The notes below the pieces were generated by a model. The model had not been told where the DNA came from and did no database searches. It worked only from the letters and a program-made list of their open reading frames with translations. A stretch of 64,000 nucleotides of DNA from Glossina fuscipes (lineage: Eukaryota; Arthropoda; Insecta; Diptera; Glossinidae), in contig NW_023998417.1 in the NCBI RefSeq assembly GCF_014805625.2, positions 6,539,936 to 6,603,935 on the forward strand, read 5' to 3'. Positions 47,623 through 61,600 of the stretch are shown here, in pieces (position 1 is the stretch's first letter; each line of letters begins with the position of its first letter). The translations under genes and the position numbers were made by a program.

Positions 47623-48229
47623 TTATATATGTACAAAAATACATAAAATAATTGGCAAAAAAAAGCTAATCCACCCGAAAGTCATCACAACAATCATTAG
47701 TTAGAGACTCAGATGCACCTAAAAGATACCGATAAACAGAATCCTTTTTCTCTTCTATTGCTTTCCAGTATCATTTCTTTATTTATATTTCTATAAAGAA
47801 AAATTGGATAAACAATTTGTTGTTTGTAGCATAAGTTTCTTTCTACTAATTTGTATTCGCCTCTAGGTTTCCGTAGAATCCATAAATGTAACACATCGCG
47901 TATAGATGTCAAGGATCATTCCGCATCTGTATGTCATCCTACGAACTTATTGAACTATCTCTTATATAATATTTCTGGAAAGCCATAGAGCAACAGTTTA
48001 AAATCTTTGTATAATTTTAAAAGGACATTTGAAAAGAAATTCTACAATGATTATGAAATATCCTTGAAGGAAATCTCTAAGAAAATGAAAAGAAAATCTT
48101 TTCCTTATCAGTTAATTGTACAAACTACTACGTTTCCTCATCGTTGGCAAATAAAAACACAATAGGGGGGACGCGACACACCCTTAAACACAACACCACC
48201 CTCCACTTATCCATGCGTCAACCTTTCAA

Positions 48230-48520
48230 AATGATGTGTGATATGGGAAGTGTTTAAAAAAATAATGCGATCCGATTCATTCTTAATAGCATTCGTCCTT
48301 GAAGTAAAACATGTCAGTGTAACGAATTTCATTAAAATATCTCAGAAAGTGTGACCTGCCAGTTGAACAAACGAAAAGAAGGCGACTAGGCGGACAGGCA
48401 AGCTTAGATCGATTCGGAAAATGATTTTGAATCAATCGGTATAGCAAAAGATGGATCCATCTTCAAGCTCGAAAGTTGCATAATATTTTCAACGAATGGT
48501 TTCCATGTAAAGGCATATTT
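48230..48520. repeat. Dispersed repeat copy, opposite orientation
   Basis: Contains TAGCATTCGTCCTTGAAGTA, ATTTCATTAAAATATCTCAG, GGCGGACAGGCAAGCTTAGA and TCGATTCGGAAAATGATTTT. Confidence 0.5.
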
Positions 48521-48839
48521 TCTCTGAGAGTTTCAATAAAGGATACGAGATCGAAAAAGATCAACGCGGTCCTGATTTTTTACAGTTACTTTTTATGTTA
48601 AAATAATTTCCCTCATAAAACAAAAAAAAATTGCTTTAACGCCGATTAAAGGCTTCCTTCTTATAGGAGCGGCTGTATAGGGGGAAGTTTCAAAAATTCG
48701 ACTTGATGCCGAAGTACTACTGCTCAGCGATTTTTCTTGCGATATTTTGAGAATTGGTAAATAGTTTTCAATTAACCCGCTTTTTAAAAATAAAGCTTTA
48801 TATGATGAGTGGTTAAGAGAATCTATTTTCAATAGACTT

Positions 48840-49020
48840 TGTCCACGGTCCCAAAAACGTTACCGTAGCAAATTTTTACAAAATGATTCAAAAATTTTAA
48901 CTTGCAGGTTAAACATAAAAATAACTGGGCTATCCTGATGCAGACCGACGGATAGACCTGCCTAAATCGATTCACATGATCATTCTAAGTCATTGTTGCA
49001 ATTAAAGCAAAATTGTCTTA
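48840..49020. repeat. Dispersed repeat copy, opposite orientation, diverged
   Basis: Contains GTCCACGGTCCCAAAAACG, CAGACCGACGGATAGACCTG and CTAAATCGATTCACATGATC. Confidence 0.4.
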
Positions 49021-52000
49021 TTTTTTATGCCTTTTTTTATTATGCTTTTATTTTTAATGCTTCTCAATAAATGCATAAATGAATTACGTTCGGTTTCAAG
49101 TCTGGTCCGAGCGGATATAATTTTCTCTTTCAATTCTTGTAAATTTCAATCGTACTTCAATTTGTGACGAACAAACGGAGAGATTAGTTGGATGCACACA
49201 GAAGCACATCTACCCCGATGTAGAGTATATGGATTAACGGATGAAAAATCGCTTGAAAATGAAAACGAATGAGCAGAGGGAAATACATGGATACACATGA
49301 ACATGAACGTAAGAAAGAATGTAGAGAAAACAGATCACTGTGGAGGCTCAACGAAAAACAAAAGCAAGAAAGAGTAAAGATCAGCAAGTTGCTTGTTCTT
49401 ATTTAGTTTAACATGAGGTAAGGTCTCGTTCCTTATGTTCACTTCGCTTAATAAATTATTTGAATAAACATTTAAAGCAAAAGAATTTGAAACATGATTT
49501 CATATATATTTCACTGTTGATAGATAAACTTTCTCAGTCTTTGTAAGGTTTCTAATAATCTACCTAAACTTTTACTTTCACTTATTATCAAGCGGCCGTA
49601 ACTTTTTGCTGTCATATATCCTAAGCAATATAAGCATGAGATCACGTCGCTGAAGATGCCTGAAAGCGAAGGCATTTTATGAGAGAGAAAAAGAAATTGA
49701 ATAAATTTTTATATGCTTATCATCTATATTCATAGATAGTAAAAATTTATAGCTTAGGTTTTATTTATTATTGTTAAATAATTTCAATTAATTTTTATTT
49801 TTTAAATAAAAAAAAAAATATGATAATAAATATGCATTTGGCACCAATCACTGCAATATACATAAAATTATTTATGTTTTCCTTAAAGCGCCCCCACGAC
49901 TCACAAATGCACGCGTATATACAACAATAGCAAAAAGAAGAACAACCACAAAAAAAAAAACGAGGACAGCTAACAAAATTGATAAATATTTAAACGGATA
50001 TTGTGTAAAATTTCAATATATATAAATAAATCAAATAAAATCAATATGAATAAACAGAAAATTTAAAAATAAAACGAAAACACATCTATACAAACATGAA
50101 TAATGTAAAAATAAAAATAAACCAAAAATATATTAAAGTAATAAAGTTATTTAAAAATGAAATTTCAAAATATGTTTTCCATTTATTGCAAGAAGATTTT
50201 CTTTTTTTTCAATGGAAGCGACATAGTATTTTAGAGTGGACGATGTAGCGATGAGTAGATAATGAGATTTAGATACGATTCTTTTAAATGCTCTATGCTA
50301 TGGTATGAAAGCGAAGAATGAAAGGACTAAAAGGGACAGTGTTATTGCACAAAATATTATCTTGAAAGTTGATCTGAAACTCGATAAAATTTATGCAGCT
50401 TTACACCGTTTACATCCCCTCTTCCATTGAGTTCACTTTTTGGATTCTTTATTTATTTGTTTTGAGGAAAGGTTTGTTAAAAACATGAAAAACAAATCAT
50501 CGTTTTTTCGTTTTTTTTTTTTTTTGCAAAATTTACTCGAGTTTAAAAAACAGACGTTTTTCAGGTTTATTTTTGGCTATCAAACTAAAACATATGCAAT
50601 GGATTTCTGTCCTTATGTAAATTTTTTTTAATGCTGGAGAATCAAAAATAGGCGAACTCAGAATGTTTGACTAATTAAAAATATATACTTCTTCTTAGTA
50701 TCCACTCTACTACGATCCCATTTTACGATAGAGGATATTGAAACTTCTAAAAGTCTCAAACCATCTTGTATTCCTACAAATAACGAAAAAGTTTACATTA
50801 GCATTAAACTAAGTCATACGAACGAAGTTTGGGTAAAGACATTTTATTTTTTTTTAAATTATAGTTAATAAGAAGAATAAATACACTTACTCAATATAAA
50901 CAAACTAGATCAATAAAAAAAAATCGTGGGTAAAGACATATATAATTTTCATAAAAATTTACACATTAAAAAATCAATTATTTACCTTTCTCCTAGAAGT
51001 GTTCATAAGAAAAAAAACTCCCTCTCACGAAATGTGACCCCAAGTGAAGGGGATTCGAATTTTGCTTTATATTCTATAAGTATTTTTAAAAAGTCTGCCA
51101 AAGATTGAAATTCCCTCCCTTTATATTAATATAAAGTTATTGTTTTTGCACATTATAGTTTTTCGACCGCAACATATTTTTTGCTCAAGTTTCTATCGTT
51201 AATGAAACCGTTTACTATTGAATGTTTGCATATTTATTTTGAAGATTCTATGTGAAAACATAAATTAATATTGAATTTTCTTTAGTTGAAACTCTTTAAA
51301 CCTTTACTTAAAATGATTCGAAGCAATTTTTTTAATTTTTCTCTCAATAATCGTGGTCACTACTTGGCAATAGATAAATAAAATAATTTCCACTTTTTAC
51401 ACTGAAATTGATAATATTTTTATAAATCCATATCGACGGATCTAAATTTAAAATATTTAAATATTTACAAGACACAAATTTGCAGTAATTCTTGGAAAAA
51501 CTAGGCTTTCTATTAAACAATAAAAATACGCGAAATTATTTGCAGCTGCTGCGGATTTAGTAAAAATTCACACTAAAGAAATAAGTAAAGCAAGAGAGAG
51601 CGAGAGGCATTGCCATATGTGCGTGAGAAAAAAGAATTTATTTGGTTAAGTTTGAAAAAGTTATGAAAAATAATACACAAGAGTAAGTGATATTACCAGA
51701 GAGAAATTCAACAATTCGATTTGCTCTCTCTCTCTCTCTCTCATGTTGGATATTTAACGATAGTGTGATTTAAAGAATATCGTATTGCTGAAGAAATCAA
51801 TTTCTTATTACTCGCCGTAAAGTTTTCTACGGTATTTAGTTGCAAGATTAATTAAAATTTTAATTTTTTTCTACCGAGCATAACTCACTTTTTCTACATT
51901 TCAAATTTGTTTTATCTGCTACAAATTCACAGCAATTTATAGTTAATTATTTATACGCAGTGATAATTAGCGGAAATTCCGGCTAACGTAGACTTTAAAG

Positions 52001-52497
52001 CAATGATTAATTGCGATTTTTAGCTGACTTTTAAACCAAGATGCAAGATAAATGAAAATACGAAAACTAATATGTTCTTCTAGATTAAATTTTGAGCTTA
52101 TGGTGATGCATGTATGGATGAAAAACGTTCAAGTAGACATATCTACACCAACTATTCTATTTACGGACATTAAATATATATGTATATATATGTCAATGCA
52201 TATATATATATATATACATTATAGCATCTTCTCCAACGGACATTTCATTGCAAACATTCACAAATCTAGTACAGTCACTGTTGTATGTTGTTGTATATAG
52301 TTAGAATAGAATATGTTTTCTCATAATAAATTATGAAAATTTTATAGTTTATAATCAATTTAGAGAAAAGGAAAATATGATTTAGAAATTATATTCAAAA
52401 AAAAAAACTTCAATTTATCTTCACAAGCGCATTGGATTACTCATGCGTGAAACGTTTCTTTTGCCACAGCATCAGTATCCTTCAATTAGTTTAATTC

Positions 52498-52661
52498 TCA
52501 TCTTTCCGTCTGTTGCTTATCGCCAGCAATTTCTTCTTGTTTAATCTTCTCTTGAATCCAATAATGTGCAGCACATACCACCGACAATAACGTGGGGATT
52601 AAAATCAACAAAATTAAACCCAAAGATATACTAGCGATTCTTGCATGATGTTCTTCAGGAC
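52498..52661 (-). CDS. mesh: mesh alternative terminal exon: second transmembrane helix, short tail
   Basis: Acceptor CGTTATTTTATTTAG/GTCCTG, 1.55 kb beyond the main last exon. The leading GT completes the same Arg codon as in the main exon, so the Sushi exon can splice here in frame. Reads [10 protein letters not shown], a hydrophobic helix ([19 protein letters not shown]) and a short charged tail ending GDKQQTER, stop TGA at 52500-52498. No PDZ motif. The helix aligns without gaps to that of the main exon (shared A-x-I-x-x-G-x-I-L and P-x-x-L-x-x-VC-x-A pattern). Use of this exon is inferred from sequence only. Confidence 0.8.
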
Positions 52662-55600
52662 CTAAATAAAATAACGAATGAAAAATATTTTCATATGTAT
52701 ACATAGTCTCCTTACAGAGAGAGAGTGTAACTTTAAGATAATTTAAAGGCAAAAATAATCTAATCCTTGAATTCATTAAATAAAAAAAAAAAAAAATGTC
52801 TTTAATTTCGAAGCAACACACAATACTTGCACCTAAGCCTAAATATGTATTTATTTATGGTTCACAAATTACAAACTACTGCTTGTAGATGACAATGAAT
52901 TTCTGGCATTTATTTTTGCGGTCTCAAGTGTATTCAACTGTAAATGATCGATATATTCTCCTAGTTTCTACAAACGCTGGAAATGACATTTGTACGCACG
53001 CATGAATGAGTGAGAATATTTTCACATTTACTTTGTATAAAATTATTAGTATTTACTTAAGAAAAGTTCTTTGCAAAGGAAAACAAACAAGTTCTTTAAT
53101 TTTTCTATTAAATCTGTCTACAATTCTTTAAATGTAATCTTTCAAGTGTATGCCCTATAAATTAAAGCAAATAAAAAAAAGTTAACGACTCGCATCTGAA
53201 CTAAAAACGGCTCAGACAAGGTGTCTGGGAAATAGTTTGAGAGAAATATCTTCAGCAAATGGATTAAATGAATGCTAGGCAAGGGAAAATTTTTCCGTGA
53301 CGAATACATTGAAGGGAAAGAATGAGCAGAAAATTTCGAACTGCTGAGAGGTACATTTCTCTAAAAGCCTTGAAAGGCCATTTGCCTTCATTGGCTGGAA
53401 ATAAATTGAAAAACATTTTTAAAAAAGTCGAGCTTTAAAGTAATATCGCTGGCTACTTGAAATCTAATTATTGGTTGATAACGTATCGCTTTAAGGCCTT
53501 CGCACATTTGCGTAAAACACATTACTTAAGATTCGCTACAAAGCTAAACGATTTTCTTACTTAATGAAAGAGAACGGATTATTTGACAAATCTAGCGGAT
53601 AGTATTACAGTCAAGATAGTTGGATTTCTATGAAAATATTAATGAATTTAATGTTTAGAATCGAACTTGAACACCAACAGTAGTGTTGAAACGAGAAGCA
53701 ATTGGCATTATGTCAGCTTTATATATTTAGTGAAATTAACAAATAATTACTTATTAGTATTTAATTTAAAAGCCCAAAATTCATTTAAGTGAATGTTATA
53801 ATCACAAATAATTGACTCAAACAATTAATAAATACTAAAATTGCAAGCTTTTAATTGGAAAATACAAATTTTTTTTTTTTATTGTTTCATTGTACAATTG
53901 CATAACACACACATATGAATAATAAACACGTGTGAAAGCAAAAATAATGAAATGATTTAAAGCGAAAAATGTATGCACATGAAATGCGATGAAATCTGTT
54001 ATTATATTACAAATATATATAAAAAATATTTCCATTTTAAAGTAATTAAAAAGGATTAAAATTGAACGTATAGGAAAATTAAATATTATAACATTGAAGT
54101 ATGTATGAAGAGAAGAGAATTAATAAAGTCATGGCTATCCTTTTAGTAAACAAAAGATGGGAAATTGCATTACGGTTTAAATCTCGAGTAATGCATTACA
54201 TGCCTACACGCTAAACTTCTGTAGACTTTTGCACCGAAGGTGTTGGCGAAGCACCATGCGGCGGTGAAGGTAAGCCATTTTCTTGTGATAATGCAGTTAC
54301 TATGGGCGCGGGACGTGCGTTAGATGTACGATTGAAAAATTGCCCGTTAGCATTTGGTAATACTGCAACACCACCATAACGCGTTTGATTCGGTTGATAA
54401 CTCATGGAACTGGCCCCACTATTTCGGCTATCGATCGCACTAAATGTAGGACTATATTGCTGCTGTTTTAAACCGTTCGGTAAATCAGTGAAACCGTTCC
54501 GTTTATAAGTAGGTGACTGCAAACTTCCCACATCGTCGAGTTCATCTTGTTCGTCAATCGCTGTACCCTCATCTTGTCCCGAGCTTGAATGTAAGGATCG
54601 TCTACCAACTTGTTTTGTTTTTTCACCTGTTTTATTAATGTATTCAATATCCTTTGCTAATTTCGAATCTTTATTTCCACTACCTTCCGATGATGTGAAG
54701 TCCTCCTCATCGAGATCCCATTTCTTAGCTGGAAAGTCAATTCGGGGTTTGCCCGGTAGTGGTTCATTCGTGTGATATACTTTATCATAAGACCTACTCT
54801 TTTTAATAGTTCCCATTTGATCCGTATCGCTGTCATCATCGGGACCGTTACTTATTTGACGTAAATTTGTACGCGACGATGCCCTTGAACGCGGCAAAGA
54901 CATTTGCCATTGCGGATTTTCCTTAAGCTGTTTCTGACGGAAACGATAAGCCCCACAAACAATGCACAGCATCAATGGCAATATAACAGCTAAAATAATG
55001 CCAATTGCTATGAAGGCCACGCGCCTCGTATAATAAACTTCACCTTCAAGTCGAAAATGCATATTAATTACACCTTCACCTCTTTCACTTATTCAAAATA
55101 TGTACTAAAAAAAACTTACGAAGACATTCCGTATAACCGTGTTCGGGCATATTCCATAAACCATTGGATAGACATTCGCGTCTTTGGTCGCCAATTAAAA
55201 CGAAACCCTCATTGCATTCGAAGGAAACTTTTGCGCCCGGCATAAAATTGAAACTTAACTTACGACCAAAACGAGGCGTTTCCAAGACGCCGCATGATAA
55301 AATACGTCTTCATCAAGTAGACAAATTGTTACCAAAATTGTTTACAATGCTTTAACAATAACTTACTTGGAATTCAAAGTTCTTATGTTTATTATGCTGT
55401 CGTAATAATTTTTTGTAAAATGTGCCAAATCTCGATTCAAAGTCATGCCATAATCATAACGGCACTGATAACTTTCTCCGCACAATTCTTCGGCCCGCTC
55501 AATATCATAGGATCGATTCGCTGGTAGAAAGTTTTCTGGTTCTGCTTCATAATTTGGCACAAACGATTGATTCGAATAATAACTGGCCGATTTGCCAAAT

Positions 55601-58600
55601 TCTCGCGTAAATAAAGCCGAACCTAAACCAGACAAATCGCGATCGGCCAGCATCCACTTCATCGCCCACTCTTTATGCAATTGTTCGAAATCATTTAGGT
55701 TTAAGGTGAGCATTAGACCATTCGGTAAAACAAAATCATCCAGCGGATTAAAACTCCAATTGCCAAACAATCCGGAAGTTTTATTCTAAAAATATGAACA
55801 TTTTTTTAAACAGCCGGCACTTTTCATATGTCACTTACTATAAAGTGCCAGGGCAAATATGCTCGTCCGGTCATGTAGCCCTCGTTCTCTACAACTTCAA
55901 CACCTATACCCGAGTCGAACATAACCACAACCTCGCTCTGATTAAGTAGATATGTGGGCGTGTAAACGGTTACGCCATCGAAATGTTGAAATTTTAAACT
56001 TTCACGATCAAAGTAAATACGGCGACCATCTGCCAGTACGTCCACTTTGTAACGCCAACGGGCCTCTTTTGGACGTAAGCGAACCTCAATTGTTGTTGTG
56101 GTATTGCCGCGCATGGCCAATGCTGTTAGCTGAGTGGCAGCTACTCCACCATGTTGATTAGGCGGCATTTGCTCGAAACGCCCTTGAATTTCGAAACGAT
56201 GTTCGGCATCAACACTTCGAGCCAACACGAATTCTCCTAAACCATTAAAAGTATATTGCGTTCCATCGAACGTTATAATATGCGGATCGCCGAAGACTCC
56301 TGCCACACCCGGAGCCTGATAAGCTACGCAATCTTGTGAGGGACGCCGTTCAAAGCGGAAAGTCTCGCAACCTACAGCTTGTTCTTCTTGCCAAAAACAA
56401 CACGAATAGAAAGGGCGCATGTCGTGGAACCATGTGGATAAGGTAGGCACCTTGCTTGCCTCATTCCAAGGCATTTTACCTAAATTATGAATTCGTCGTG
56501 GACGAGAACCCCACATTTGATCGTATGATAGCATTAAGAAACCGTAACGATCATAACAACACTGTTGCTCAGCACCTTGACCTCTATACAATTAAAAATC
56601 AATCATCAGATGAAATGTCTTTGTAGAGAAACGAATTCAAGACCTACGTAGGCGTACCGCTAACTACACAATGTATAGCTCCTTTATGCCTTAAACAAGT
56701 CGGATTGGAATCTTTATCACATTCACGATCCGGCCTATAGCGTCCCTTATCGTAAAGCGCATGCTCTAAAGTGCAAGGACACAACGGTAAATCGGCAGCA
56801 AAATTTCTAAACAACGTAAGAGAATCAAAAAAAAACGTACAGGAATTTGAGACTGGTTCTCAACAACTTACCTTAAAAACCTATCACTACGTATCCAATT
56901 GTCACATAAGGCTCGTGGCCATTTTCGGCCGTATTTACGTTCCCATTGAAATCCAAAGTACCAACCTAAAGGTATTGGCTTCGACCATAATATACTGTAA
57001 TAAAATCGATAATAAATTGAAACAAACACACCCACGCACGCATAGAATATGACAAAATGGATAGGTTTTAATCATATCGTTAGGCAATCGTCAGCCTTAG
57101 GATATTTTAGTTTAATTTCTTTATAAAATTTATGATTTTATTGTTTACTTTCGCATTGCTTCACTACAATGCAAAAGCACGTACAATATGCATGTACTTG
57201 AAATTGTGCATCTGGCTGAAAATGAATGAAGGAATCAATTTTAAATTGAATGCAATTGATTGCCAGTCAGATATGTTTACAATAAAATATGCTTGCAGCA
57301 GCAATAAAGCATATGCAGCGAAACGTACGCCAGAAAATTTTGTGATTTATTTTGCAGAAAATTACATTTTTTCATTAAGAAGTATGTATTGTAAGTATGT
57401 ACTAGTAAGAAAGTTATGTTTGCTTTGAAGCCTAACTTCAAATCCACAGTAAAACAACAGATGGTCAGCATTAATTTTACTTGAAAGTTCATGGAATGCT
57501 TTTATATAAAGACTTTGGACAATGTCTGCTGGTAATTTCTATTATACGAGATCACTACGTATATGAAAATATACACCGTGAAACAGGAATTTGCCCGTAG
57601 ATGGCCCTAACATCATGTGAGAAGTAAGCTGTGTTTTTTCATAGCTTGCAGATAGCTTGCAACGTAAAAATACTTTTTCCAACACAGAATATATCGGAGC
57701 GCATTTCCTGAGCAACGCTTCACTTCTAATGAAAATACGTCGAGAGCTAATTTGCCTCAAAAGAGCAACAATTTTTTTGGCGGGACGTTTAGAAATTGCC
57801 ATACAGATGGGAAAAATGAATAACTAATGATAATTTATATATTTCTCCTGTCCGAAAATATGGTATACAACTGCAATTTTATGCGATTAGAACAAATTCA
57901 GTACTGCAATTCTATGTGCCAAAAGAAAAATTTATTTTTGGTCTGACATTCGCCAGGAAACTTGACAGGATCGTATTAGACTGAACCATTAATCTGTTCA
58001 CGTGGCAATTCCTATGATTCCAAGCTTCTTGCTTACATTTTAAGTCCACGCCGACTAAAAATTTGCTTTGAAATACTTGTGCATAACTTCAGCGGTACGA
58101 GTTTTCCTCCGTCAGTGACTTTCGCTATTTTGATAACATTAGTGGCACGTTGTACTAAAAATGACTTAATTAGTAAGCAATTTAAAACGTGGTAAAAATA
58201 ATGATGTTTCAGTCCATACCAAACCATTTTTAATGGCGTTCGATCTCGGGATAAAACACGTCAGTGTACCGGATTTGAAATATTATGATCTGTAGGCTGA
58301 AAACCAGACGAATAGACAAGCTTAAGTCCATTCAGAAAGTGATTTTGAAGCGGCCGGTGTAAGAAAAGGAGGTTCTATCGAAAGTCCTTCTGGCAGTTGT
58401 ACACACTCGCACAAGTTTAATATGCTCTTGTACAACAATTGATTTATTTTCTTGATAATAATTTAAAGCGATGCATGGACTGCGATGCGACAACATCTTA
58501 ACAGTAAAATGAAATACATTAAAATAATAAAAATAAATTGACCTAAAGAAGATTAATAAAAAAACAACAAAAAAAAAAGAGGAGTTTGCTTATATTTATC

Positions 58601-61600
58601 CCACATCTTCTCGCTTCGATTCAAGACAGAAACAATATTTTTAATTTTTTTTTTTCTTTCTTCTCTATCCTTCAAAACTGTTTTTTGCTGTTTGTTTAAA
58701 GAGAATGATTTCAACAAAATATACATAATTTTAATACCGCTTTAGGATGTTGGATGAACTAAAAGAAAATGTAAATTCAATTTATTGCTAAATTAGACGT
58801 AGATCGTTTTAAATAGATAACTTATTGCACTTATGGGCGGCTTTGCATCTTATTTTATAATTTCAATATTATGAATAGTTCATGATTGTTTCATGAAATG
58901 AATTAAAAAATTACTTACGGACTTATTTGTAAACCATTATATTGCTGGGGATCAGTTAAATTAATCTGTAGAAAACCGAATTGCAAGTCATTGTTGATAT
59001 TATTACGATTGGCGTAATTTTGTGGAGCAATAACGTAATGTCCCGTATTCGTTAGGCCTGCTTCAATAACATCAATATACTCCAACTGAGGGCTAAATAC
59101 AATTAAGCAAAGACATATAACAGAGACATATAATAAAATGCACAAAATTGCAAAAATTTTTATTCGTAACTCACTGTATTGTGGTTTCACGATAACCCCA
59201 CAACGATATCATAATATTTGCATTTGCATTTGTGGTTAAATTATAAGCATTCCAATTAATGCGTATCTCTTTGGGTGCCTTTCTGTGAACATCATCAGTT
59301 TCAAAAAAAATTTTCTCTGCGGCTGCATCGGGAGTTTCTAAGAAGCAACAATTAATTATAAGTAAGATTTCGCATTGTATGAATTAAAAAAAAAAAAAAA
59401 AAAAAACATTTAAAACATACCAACAAAGTATTTGCCACGCCATTTGAAGCGTTCATTACCAACGGAAATTTCCAAACGGATATAACCTTCGGCTTTAAGG
59501 AACGGCTGAATGCAAATAACACGATTTTTATCCACATAATGACCTAATACATCTTCAGTATCAAAATGGCACATTACACGCACATTACGATCAAAGCAAG
59601 GACCAGTGATATTAACTACTGTACCGCCCAGCATGTTGCCTGATTCTGGGGCAAAAGTTAAGGGTAAATGTGAAGCATCTGAAAGTAAAGAAGTGTGAAA
59701 AAAAAATAAAGAAAAGAACAACACTGTAATCTCGACGCCTTTAAAATGAGCCCAAACATAATGTAAAGTTAAGTGGGATTTACTTTTATTCTACAAAAAA
59801 TCTTTGCTGAGTATTTCGAGAGCTATGTAATCGTCTGTATAATACTCAACCTGGTACAGAAGTAATATGAACAGAGCGAATCTTTTTCATTTTGCGTTTT
59901 AAAAGTTGTTTTACAAATAAAATCATCCAAATTAATATTTTAAATTGCATATATCTTCTATATACATATATAAGTACATTGTACATATATATATATATAT
60001 ATATTTTTCCATTGTTTGCAAAAACACAAATTAAAATGTAAATCATATTTTTCGACTACAGAAATATAAATAAAACCAAAAAATATTTATTCACTTTAAA
60101 GCAGACCTTGGATGCCCTTTACCTCATAGAGTTTCTTAAATGCAAACATATTCCTCTTTCAATTGAAATCATGTATGGTCGAATCAATTAGAAGGCTAGA
60201 TATGGCATTAAACTTAAGATGAGTAAGCATTGTAGGCATTCTCTTTAATATGCTTCAGCTTTTCAATTACTTTTGAGAAGATTACGCCCATTTTCTATAC
60301 TTCATCTAAAAACCATGGTCATACATGTGGATTCTTGATTTTTACTTAATAAAGACGACCCAATATCTCACTTTCTTTCCCGTCAGGGCTATCGCTTAGC
60401 TCAAGCGATAAGACTCGGATTGTCAAGTCGGTGGTGGTGGGTTCGAATCTCAATGCGATAGACCGTACGTCGCAAATAGCTATATATTTCATATATAATT
60501 AGTTGGACTTCTGTATGTTTTTCTTTATATATGTAGTTTAGGTTAACTTGACCTAGTTAGGTTAATGTCTCTCATACTTTAATGCCTATAGCAATGTACA
60601 CTGTTTGGTGTACATTTGCTTGTTGTTTTTGTGGAAGATATATAATGTCGTAGTTTTAGCACTTGGACTTAAGTTCGCTTTGTTAATATTTTAAGTCTAA
60701 AAATATTCTAAACAAAAATTTGTCTTCTTTGAACCTGAAGACTGTAAATGTTACTATGTTTTGATAATCTTCTCTATAATCGCGTAATTTAAGCCCTTTA
60801 GCCTTAAGAGTGTTGAAATGAATAAATAAATATCGAGTAAAAAAAGGAAAAACTATGAGCGCGAAGAGGATTGGAGATGTAAACGTTCCAATATAAGATA
60901 CTATGCTGCCAATACTTACCAATATCCTTGTTGCATGAACCAATTAAGATTCTTTCGTCTATACGGAATATATGGCGACCCGGGAAACCGTTCCCCCAAC
61001 CGCGGCCAGTCAAGTCACGTACAACCATATCCTGGCTATAAGGTGTATACTCATATGACTGCGTACCGTTGCCAGCGTTAAAACCAACCTGCAATCACAA
61101 GTTCATATTAAATGCTCATATGTTAGCCCCATATGTGTGTGGCATATATTCAAAATATAAATTAATGAATATTTTACATCATATCATTTAAAATATTTTC
61201 GTTTTTTTTTTTCTTTTTTCTATAACTATTATTTGCAAACACTGTGGTTTTTAAATCCGTTAACAAAACGTTATTAAACTGATTATCAAAGAATAGAAAC
61301 AGAATAGATTTATCATTTGAAATGCAACATTCAGTAATGTATTCAGCAGAGGTCCTTATGCACTTTGTATTATCGTAAAAATGGGAATCGATCTGGCCAA
61401 GAATTCATTGTCTGGGTCTTTTCTTCAATATCTTATGTTGTTGTCGCGCCAACAACATCTAAAATGCATTTACTTGGAACAATACTTGAAAAGCAAGTAA
61501 GAATGGTATATTCAGGCAAGACCGGCTATAAGACACCTTATACCACTGTGCATATTACACACTTTGATTCATTTTCGTGATAATACATCAAAAATTCGTA

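Larger units (their letters stand above)
38976..52497. other. Convergent intergenic interval between Gycbeta100B and mesh
   Basis: Holds the 3' UTR of the cyclase at its left and probably that of the alternative mesh transcript at its right. It contains three dispersed-repeat copies (39780-40080, 48230-48520, 48840-49020), TA arrays (39047-39090, 46980-47016), a CT array (42739-42811), a CA array (47585-47622) and many poly(A/T) runs. No gene was recognised; ORFs of up to 163 codons are low-complexity or motif-free. Confidence 0.6.

Noticed and set aside
57542..57802. 86-codon - strand ORF inside a mesh intron
   Set aside because: No acceptor/donor in a phase compatible with mesh and no family match.
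59085..59092. Mesh acceptor CCCTCAG/TTGGAG
   Set aside because: Its phase does not fit the preceding exon; the AG seven bases upstream (GTATTTAG) does.
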